Below are positions 9,327-14,915 of a stretch of 64,000 nt of DNA, one piece after another. This DNA comes from Helicobacter pylori (GTDB lineage: Bacteria > Campylobacterota > Campylobacteria > Campylobacterales > Helicobacteraceae): contig NZ_LT635477.1 of assembly GCF_900120335.1 (NCBI RefSeq), positions 1,603,713 to 1,667,712 of the forward strand, given 5' to 3'. How positions within the stretch are numbered: the stretch's first letter is position 1; every line of letters starts with the position of its first letter. The notes below the pieces were generated by a model. The model was given only the letters and a program-made list of their open reading frames with translations, was not told the DNA's origin and made no database searches. A program made the translations under genes and the position numbers.

Positions 9327-10749
9327 ACCCCCCCCCATTAAACACTTCGTCCATGAGCGCTTTGCAATAAGCCTGTTCGTTATCATCAATGCTCACAAAC
9401 ATCACGCCTTTATCACTCAATAAGGCATGCGCAAGCTCCAGGCGGTTTTCCATCATAGCGAGCCAACTGGAGCGTTTGAAATTATCCGCATAAACAAATT
9501 CATTGTTTTGCGTGTTGTAAGGCGGATCAATATAAATGCAATCAATGGCTTCTTTATAGCGGTTTTTAAGGGAGTTTAGGGCTTGGTAGTTTTCGCTTTT
9601 AATGAGCGTGCCGTTGATTTCATTTTCGCTGAATAAGCTTTTAACCTCTTCTTCTAAATCTTTAAAATAGAGTGTGTCTAGGGGCAAAAACTCGTTTTCT
9701 AAAAGATTGTCTGCGATCTCTAAATTCAAGTCTTCCCATTCTTTAACTTGTTTGGGGTAGTTTGGGTGGCTTGTGATCTTATTCAAATCGTAGTTTTTGG
9801 CTTTGAGTTTGTCTAAGCTCACAATGAAATGCGAGTTCAACACCAAGCGGGGTTTGTTCCAAATCTTACAGAGTTCGTTTTCAAACTCGCTCACTAATGC
9901 AATCACTTCTAAAGCCACTTCTTTAATAATGTTGATTCCATTAAGGCGTTTTAAATCAAATGCAGTCATTTCTTTAAAAAGGTATTCAAACAGATACAAA
10001 TCCAACTGCTCTTTTAAAAACCCTTGCGCGTTTTTATGAATAAAATAATCCATACTGCCTTGCTTTTTGAATTTCACAAACGCTTTTTTTAACACTTCTT
10101 CATCAAGTTTGACGCCTTGATTGGAGCATTCTTTTAGGATTTCATTCGTTTTTGTTTGAGTCCCCTTGCTGCTGAGTGTAACGCTGAAATTCAGGGTGTT
10201 AGTTTTTGTGTCTATATCTTTTACTATACTTTTTAAATCAAAGACTAAATCCACTTTTTCATTATACTTTTTGCTTTCTAGTGAAGAAGCGTCAAAATTA
10301 AAAAGAATACCCTCTAATTCAAAGCAAAAATCCTTATAAATCGTTTCGCTTTTCACGTAATAAAGATCTTTAGTTTTATAAAATAAGGCGGTGTCTTTTT
10401 TAAGGGAGCATTTTTCATAATCGCTTTTGGTATAAAGATTATCGTAAAGGGGCGTGTCGTTGAAATAAATCCCTCCATTAGCGCTGAAATAACGCTTGAA
10501 AAAGCTATAGAGTTTGTCAAACAATTCTTCTTTGAGATCGTTGTTGTCTTGGCATTTTGAATCAATGAGTTTTTTTAATTCTTGTTTTTTATGGTGGTAA
10601 TACTGGCTTTTAGCCTTCATGAGGTTGATCATGCCATTTTTCACCGCTTTAGCGTTAGGATTTAAAAGGTTTTCTGGCTGGTCTTCAATCTTAACGCCTA
10701 TGAAAAGGTTTTCTAAAACTTCATAAAATTGCGCTTCGTTCGTTTTCAT
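9325..10749 (-). CDS. mod: Type III DNA methyltransferase Mod, N-terminal part (phase OFF)
   Basis: Adenine-specific methyltransferase subunit of a type III restriction-modification system, truncated here by the G9 tract. A long N-terminal region precedes catalytic motif IV (CIYIDPPYNTQNNEFVYADN, near residue 405). The frame ends in VFNGGG then TGA. Joined to the downstream frame, the full protein would be about 820 aa, long for a Mod because of that N-terminal extension. In-frame ATGs are at 10752 and 10749, plus a GTG at 10755; AAGGAG at 10762-10757 fits 10749 best (7-base spacing). res follows in the same direction. If ON, Mod could still methylate without a working Res and act as a phase-variable epigenetic regulator. 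Confidence 0.85.
   Translation of the reverse strand: MKTNEAQFYEVLENLFIGVKIEDQPENLLNPNAKAVKNGMINLMKAKSQYYHHKKQELKKLIDSKCQDNNDLKEELFDKLYSFFKRYFSANGGIYFNDTPLYDNLYTKSDYEKCSLKKDTALFYKTKDLYYVKSETIYKDFCFELEGILFNFDASSLESKKYNEKVDLVFDLKSIVKDIDTKTNTLNFSVTLSSKGTQTKTNEILKECSNQGVKLDEEVLKKAFVKFKKQGSMDYFIHKNAQGFLKEQLDLYLFEYLFKEMTAFDLKRLNGINIIKEVALEVIALVSEFENELCKIWNKPRLVLNSHFIVSLDKLKAKNYDLNKITSHPNYPKQVKEWEDLNLEIADNLLENEFLPLDTLYFKDLEEEVKSLFSENEINGTLIKSENYQALNSLKNRYKEAIDCIYIDPPYNTQNNEFVYADNFKRSSWLAMMENRLELAHALLSDKGVMFVSIDDNEQAYCKALMDEVFNGGG
9328..9336 (-). repeat. Poly-G (G9) phase-variation tract in mod
   Basis: Nine C on the plus strand equal nine G in the coding strand, inside the codons of VFNGGG. With G9 the reading is GGG GGG GGG TGA, an immediate stop. 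With G8 or G11 it reads GGG GGG GGT GAT AAC and continues into DNFVANVV. G10 gives a short frame ending at TAG. Homopolymeric G/C tracts of this length slip readily in H. pylori. Confidence 0.95.
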
Positions 10750-10779
10750 CATCACGCTCCTTAAAAAACATTAGGAAGT

Positions 10780-10785
10780 ATTATA
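10780..10785 (-). promoter_or_regulatory. -10 box (TATAAT) for mod-res
   Basis: ATTATA on plus reads TATAAT on minus, about 30 bases before the mod start codons. It diverges from the response-regulator remnant beginning at 10820. Confidence 0.6.
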
Positions 10786-10819
10786 ACAAAGCCCTTTAAT
10801 TAAGTGCTACAATACCCCC

Positions 10820-10882
10820 ATGTAAAAAAAGATTTTTTTACTAGAAGACGATTACCTTTTAAGCGAGAGCGTTAGGGAGTTT
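10820..10882 (+). pseudogene. 5' remnant of an OmpR-type response regulator (CrdR-like)
   Basis: An ATG at 10820 is followed at once by TAA. Read through, the next codons give KKIFLLEDDYLLSESVREF, the start of a receiver domain: beta-1 then the acidic pair of the phosphorylation pocket. Similarity ends at codon 21 and the frame stops soon after (GLLKI stop). I recall the H. pylori CrdR regulator (HP1365) beginning almost identically and lying beside the MboII-type genes in 26695, so this is probably a deletion scar of that gene. It is non-functional as it stands. Confidence 0.65.
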
Positions 10883-10944
10883 GGCTTATTGAAAATTTAG
10901 ATTGCCTTGACTGACTCATTTTTTAAAATACCCTTATTTCATTG

Positions 10945-10950
10945 TAAAAT
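10945..10950 (+). promoter_or_regulatory. Possible -10 box (TAAAAT) upstream of the chimeric ORF
   Basis: TTGTAAAATTATC lies about 50 bases before the ATG at 10997. It is a weaker match than the other -10 boxes in the window. Confidence 0.35.
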
Positions 10951-10996
10951 TATCTCTGTGAAACCCATTGAAGTTGAATAAAAGGTAAAAATAAGA

Positions 10997-12274
10997 TTGA
11001 ATATCAATAAAGTGTTTTATCATAGCAGCGCCAACATGAATGAAGTGCCAGATAATAGCGTGGATTTGATCATCACAAGCCCGCCTTATTTCAACATCAA
11101 AGATTACACGAAAAATGGCACACAAGACTTACAGCATTCAGCCCAACATGTTGAAGATTTGGGGGCGTTAGAAAAATATGAAGATTATCTTTTAGGTCTT
11201 TTAAAAGTTTGGCTTGAGTGCTACAGAGCGCTAAAACCCAATGGTAAGCTATGCATTAATGCGCCTTTAATGCCCATGCTTAAAAAGGTTTTAAACACGC
11301 ACTATAACCGCCATATCTTTGATTTGCATGCTGATATTCAGCGCTCCATTTTGCATGATTTAAACAACACGCTAGAAAACAAGCCTAAAATGTTCTTGCT
11401 GGATGTCTATATTTGGAAACGCGCCAATCCTACTAAAAGATTGATGTTTGGGAGCTACCCTTATCCTAGAAATTTTTATGCGCAAAATACTATAGAATTT
11501 ATCGGCGTGTTTGTCAAAGACGGCAAACCCAAACAACCCACAGAAGAGCAAAAAGAACAAAGCCAATTGACTCAAGAGGAATGGGTGGAATTTACCAAAC
11601 AAATTTGGGAAATCCCAATCCCTAATAAAAACGATATTGCTTTTGGTAAGCATGCGGCTTTAAGCAATCTATTGTATGAGCATCGTTCAAGAATTATTCC
11701 ACTCTATCAAAGAATTAATAATAGTTATTCTAAAGACAAAACGATAAAAATCTGCGGCAATAACCTTAAATTGCTTTACAAAGACCATCAAGTTTGCGTG
11801 AATATAGACGGAAAGGAAATGAAGCTTAAATATTCAGAAAATGAAGATGATTTTAGAAAATACATTATAGGGGGTTGGTTTGAAGAATATATTTATTTTG
11901 AATTACTAGATTTGCTAGATAAACAAGTGATTTATGATCTACGCTTGAATATGCGTTTGAGCGTTGAAAGCATGACTGATACTCAAAGAAATGAGCGTCC
12001 TATTTACGCTGAGCTTGACATGGCTTTTAGCGATGGTAAAAATCTCTATATTATAGAGTGCAAGAGTGGGGGATTAAAAGATAAAGGGGTTTTAGCCAAT
12101 TTATCTACTAACGCTCAAATTTTTGGTGGAGCTAATGCGAAATGCATTTTAATATCAAGCGATGATCATTTGGGACAAAACATTCAAGAAAAAATTAAAA
12201 TTTTGAACATTAAATTTATTTTCAAAGATTTTAAAGAAAATATTGAGAATTATGTAAATGACTCTAGGCATTGA
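10997..12274 (+). CDS. Chimera: truncated MboII-like DNA methyltransferase head + Card1/Can2-like (DUF1887) nuclease tail
   Basis: One 425-codon frame made of two unrelated parts. Residues 1-221 match the front of MboII-type N6-adenine methyltransferases: motif IV TSPPYFNIKDY (28-37), then KRLMFGSYPYPRNFYAQNTIEF and IWEIPIPNKNDIAFGKHAAL. The part that should follow, with SAM-binding motif I (FxGxG), is absent. From about residue 222 the sequence becomes more AT-rich and reads like a DUF1887 PD-(D/E)xK nuclease: GGWFEEY (292-298), AELDMAF (338-344) and YIIECKSGG (351-359), supplying Glu, Asp and E-x-K. That domain is best known at the C-terminus of CRISPR-ancillary Card1/Can2; no CARF sensor domain is visible here. 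The gene tail overlaps an rnhB start codon. The methyltransferase half must be inactive; the nuclease half keeps its core residues. The ATG at 10997 has only a weak SD (AAAGG). Confidence 0.7.
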   Translation: MNINKVFYHSSANMNEVPDNSVDLIITSPPYFNIKDYTKNGTQDLQHSAQHVEDLGALEKYEDYLLGLLKVWLECYRALKPNGKLCINAPLMPMLKKVLNTHYNRHIFDLHADIQRSILHDLNNTLENKPKMFLLDVYIWKRANPTKRLMFGSYPYPRNFYAQNTIEFIGVFVKDGKPKQPTEEQKEQSQLTQEEWVEFTKQIWEIPIPNKNDIAFGKHAALSNLLYEHRSRIIPLYQRINNSYSKDKTIKICGNNLKLLYKDHQVCVNIDGKEMKLKYSENEDDFRKYIIGGWFEEYIYFELLDLLDKQVIYDLRLNMRLSVESMTDTQRNERPIYAELDMAFSDGKNLYIIECKSGGLKDKGVLANLSTNAQIFGGANAKCILISSDDHLGQNIQEKIKILNIKFIFKDFKENIENYVNDSRH

Positions 12275-12308
12275 TGAAACGGGTAGGGGGTGTTTAGCCG
12301 GTTCGCTT
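12258..12308 (+). pseudogene. rnhB: 5' stub of ribonuclease HII gene
   Basis: The ATG at 12258 opens MTLGIDETGRGCLAGSL, the N-terminus of RNase HII with its first catalytic Asp-Glu (family consensus GIDEAGRG). After about 17 codons similarity stops; the frame continues as RSHLTLGRIRIR and ends at TAA. The stub overlaps the end of the preceding nuclease frame by 17 bases. This suggests that nuclease gene and rnhB were neighbours and were moved here together. A full rnhB is presumably elsewhere, since none is in this window. Confidence 0.7.
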
Positions 12309-12773
12309 CGCTCTCATCTCACTTTAGGCCGTATTCGCATCAGATAAAATCATTTTGTCATATTGGGGGAATAAACTAGGGAGAAGGTATTTGACTAGAG
12401 TTATTCTAGAATAGCGATTAACCCATGCGCTATCTGTGATATAGTGGGCAAAGAATCAAGGGCGGTGCTAATGTATTAGTATTTTAAGGTGGAAAAATGT
12501 TTGAAAGGCTTGATAGTCTCTTGGAGTTTGTTTAAATCACCTTCATTCAAACCGCAATACACAGATACCAATGATTTCATTACCTATAATATTTTTTCAA
12601 ATTCTCAAATCCCTACTGATACAATTTTAAGTTCCCTTTAAATCTTTTAACTATATTAGACTTAGCTTAAGAGCACTTAAATTTTGGGGTCTTAGGGGCT
12701 GTTGGAATAAACTATAGCGTTTAGAATTTAGCTAAAAACAAGATTAAATAAAGAAAGTTAAAAAGTTAAAAGA
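12309..12773. other. Gene-poor scar region between the decayed zone and tsf
   Basis: About 465 bases without a convincing gene. A minus-strand ORF at 12580-12476 (34 aa, starting MKSLVSVYCGLNEGDLNKLQ, preceded by TATTATAG) has protein-like composition but no clear SD; it is probably a gene fragment. The rest is AT-rich with no recognised domain or insertion-sequence end. Confidence 0.4.
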
Positions 12774-12795
12774 AAACAACCTTTAAAGGTCGTTT
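12774..12795 (-). terminator. Rho-independent terminator of rpsB-tsf
   Basis: On the minus strand AAACGACCTT-TA-AAGGTTGTTT forms a stem with one G-T pair, followed by TCTTTTAACTTTTTAAC. It begins about 10 bases after the tsf stop. Confidence 0.65.
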
Positions 12796-12804
12796 CCTAA
12801 AATC

Positions 12805-13872
12805 TCACTTCATTTGCAAAGCCACTTCTTCAGCGAAATTCTCTGTTTTTTTCTCAATGCCTTCGCCCAATTCAAAACGCACATACTCAGTGATTTTTAA
12901 ATCATCATTCCATTCTTTGGAACAATCAGCGATGACTTGAGCGATAGTTTTTTTATCGTCCATGACATAGAATTGCCCTAAAAGGGTTAGGCGTTGATCA
13001 ATAAGGGTGTTATCAGCGATGAATCTTTCCATTTTTCCTGGAACGATTTTATCCCAGATTTTTTCAGGCTTACCCTGCTCTTTCAATTCGTCTTCAAAAG
13101 CCTTTTTTTGATGGGCTAAAACTTCATCGCTCAATTCAATGCGGCTCCCAAAAGTGGGGATGTTTTTCAAAGGTTTGCCCAAGCGTTTAGCCTCTTCGTT
13201 GTCTTTTTCAATTTCAGCGATCAAGGCTAAGGTTTCTTTTTTGACAAAATCAAGGCTAAAGTCTTTGCAATCTAGCACTTGAGGTTTCATCGCTGCGGCA
13301 TGCATAGCGATGTTTCGAGCCAGTTCAACCACTTTTGGAGCGTTTTTCTCATTATTGTATTCTATGGCGATTAACACGCCCACTCTGGCGTTAGAATGCG
13401 CATAACCATTGACAATATGAGAGCTAGGGGCTTTTAAATGAGCGATTTTCCTCACTAAAATGTTTTCACCGATCACAGCGATTTGAGAGTGCAAATATTC
13501 TTCAAAAGGCTTGTTGTCTAACGGGCTTTTAAGCAGTTCTTCTGTGGTATGAATGTTGTGGGCTTTGATCGTTTCTAAAGTTTTTTTAACCAATTCCTTA
13601 AAGCCCTCATTTTTAGCCACAAAATCCGTTTCGCTATTGATTTCTACCATCATTGCGCTTTTAAAATCAGGCGCTACTTCTAAAGCGACCACGCCCTCAG
13701 CAGCGATCCTATCGGCTTTTTTAGCGGCTTTACTCAAGCCTTTTTCGCGCAAGAAATCAATGGCCTTTTGCAAATCCCCAGCCACTTCCACAAGGGCTTT
13801 TTTGCAATCCATCATGCCCGCATCGGTTAAATCCCTTAATTTTTTGACTAATTGAGCGCTAATTCCTGACAT
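12805..13872 (-). CDS. tsf: Translation elongation factor Ts
   Basis: Guanine nucleotide exchange factor for EF-Tu. The N-terminal UBA-like domain holds VKKLRDLTDAGMMDCKKALVE. The core motif is VALEVAPDFKSAMMVEINSETDFVAKNEGF, whose TDFVAKN loop displaces Mg from EF-Tu. Length is 355 aa, usual for epsilonproteobacterial EF-Ts, which is longer than the E. coli protein. The start ATG overlaps the last base of the rpsB stop (TAATG at 13872), so translation is probably coupled. The order rpsB-tsf is nearly universal. Confidence 0.98.
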   Translation of the reverse strand: MSGISAQLVKKLRDLTDAGMMDCKKALVEVAGDLQKAIDFLREKGLSKAAKKADRIAAEGVVALEVAPDFKSAMMVEINSETDFVAKNEGFKELVKKTLETIKAHNIHTTEELLKSPLDNKPFEEYLHSQIAVIGENILVRKIAHLKAPSSHIVNGYAHSNARVGVLIAIEYNNEKNAPKVVELARNIAMHAAAMKPQVLDCKDFSLDFVKKETLALIAEIEKDNEEAKRLGKPLKNIPTFGSRIELSDEVLAHQKKAFEDELKEQGKPEKIWDKIVPGKMERFIADNTLIDQRLTLLGQFYVMDDKKTIAQVIADCSKEWNDDLKITEYVRFELGEGIEKKTENFAEEVALQMK

Positions 13873-14666
13873 TATTCGACTCCTTGAGTGATTTCTTTTT
13901 GGATTTCAGCGAGCATTTCTTCTTTTTCTTCATTGCTCACGAACTCTATCTCTTCACTATTTTCATCCGCATGGACGATTTCTTCTTGCATGAGTTCTCG
14001 CCCCTCTAAAATCGCTTCGCTCATTTCTTTACAAAATAGCCTAATAGAGCGGATCGCATCGTCATTTCCAGGAATGGGGTAATCCACTAAATCAGGGTCG
14101 CAGTTGGTGTCTAAGGGAGCCACGATAGGGATATGGAGTTTCCTCGCTTCAGCGACAGCGATTTTTTCTTTAGCCACATCAATCACAAAAATCATATCAG
14201 GGATTTTTTTCATGTGGCGCACCCCACCAAGATACTTATCCAGCTTTTCTTTTTTCCTTAAAATCATGAGCTTTTCTTTTTTAGTCAATAGATCAATTTG
14301 ACCGCTATTTTCCATTTCTTCAATGATTTCTAATTTCCTAACCGACTTTCTAATGGTGCTAAAATTAGTCAGCATGCCACCAAGCCAGCGGTAATTGACA
14401 TAAGGGACTTGAATGCTTTCAGCAAATTCTTTCAAAGTCTCATTGGCTTGTTTCTTAGTGCCTACAAACATGATGCTCTTGCCTTGAGCACTCGCATCGC
14501 GCACGATATTATAAGTGTATCTAAAATAGCGCAAGGTTTTTTGCAAATCAATAATATGGATATTTTTCCTAACGCCAAAAATGAATTTTTTGGTTTTAGG
14601 ATTCCAACGCCTTGTTTGGTGTCCAAAATGCACACCGCATTCTAATAAATCTTTCATGGTTACCAT
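13872..14666 (-). CDS. rpsB: 30S ribosomal protein S2
   Basis: Small-subunit protein required for S1 assembly on the ribosome. Family motifs are present: [18 protein letters not shown] (residues 6-23), [22 protein letters not shown], and [21 protein letters not shown] near the C-terminus. Length is 264 aa. The start at 14666 is chosen because AAGGAG lies 7 bases upstream; an internal ATG follows three codons later. A leader of roughly 150 bases precedes it. Confidence 0.98.
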   Translation of the reverse strand: MVTMKDLLECGVHFGHQTRRWNPKTKKFIFGVRKNIHIIDLQKTLRYFRYTYNIVRDASAQGKSIMFVGTKKQANETLKEFAESIQVPYVNYRWLGGMLTNFSTIRKSVRKLEIIEEMENSGQIDLLTKKEKLMILRKKEKLDKYLGGVRHMKKIPDMIFVIDVAKEKIAVAEARKLHIPIVAPLDTNCDPDLVDYPIPGNDDAIRSIRLFCKEMSEAILEGRELMQEEIVHADENSEEIEFVSNEEKEEMLAEIQKEITQGVE

Positions 14667-14820
14667 GAGAATTCTCCTTAAAGTTATTTTGGTTCTCTTC
14701 CTCCATGCTCATTTGATTCTTAAATTTCTTAAGAACACCTAAATACAAGGATTAGCATGTGTGAATTTGACGCTGTCTTTGCCCTTTAATCCCTATAAAT
14801 CATAGAGAAAATGACAAAAC
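14667..14820 (-). promoter_or_regulatory. rpsB-tsf leader
   Basis: About 150 bases of untranslated leader between the minus-strand -10 at 14832-14827 and the rpsB start. It contains the inverted repeat TTCTTAA/TTAAGAA (14717-14723 with 14729-14735). Autogenous control of rpsB by S2 through leader RNA is known in other bacteria; a role for this hairpin is inference. Confidence 0.35.
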
Positions 14821-14826
14821 CCTATG

Positions 14827-14832
14827 ATTATA
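14827..14832 (-). promoter_or_regulatory. -10 box (TATAAT) for rpsB-tsf
   Basis: Minus-strand TTTTGCTATAATCATAGG, with TGC one base before the hexamer. It diverges from the addA promoter 50 bases away. Confidence 0.65.
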
Positions 14833-14878
14833 GCAAAAGATTAAGGTTTTTTAGCTTAAGTAAAAAAGGCTTTTAGGT

Positions 14879-14884
14879 TATAAT
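14879..14884 (+). promoter_or_regulatory. -10 box (TATAAT) for addA
   Basis: TAGGTTATAATAAAGAC, 32 bases before the addA ATG at 14916. Confidence 0.65.
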
Positions 14885-14915
14885 AAAGACAAAACAGAAT
14901 TTTAGGATAGCTATC

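Noticed and set aside
14200..14660. Search for CRISPR arrays, tRNA or rRNA genes and intact insertion sequences across the window
   Set aside because: No regularly spaced repeats with spacers, no clover-leaf or rRNA-like sequence, and no intact transposase were seen; the DUF1887-like domain has no CRISPR neighbours here.
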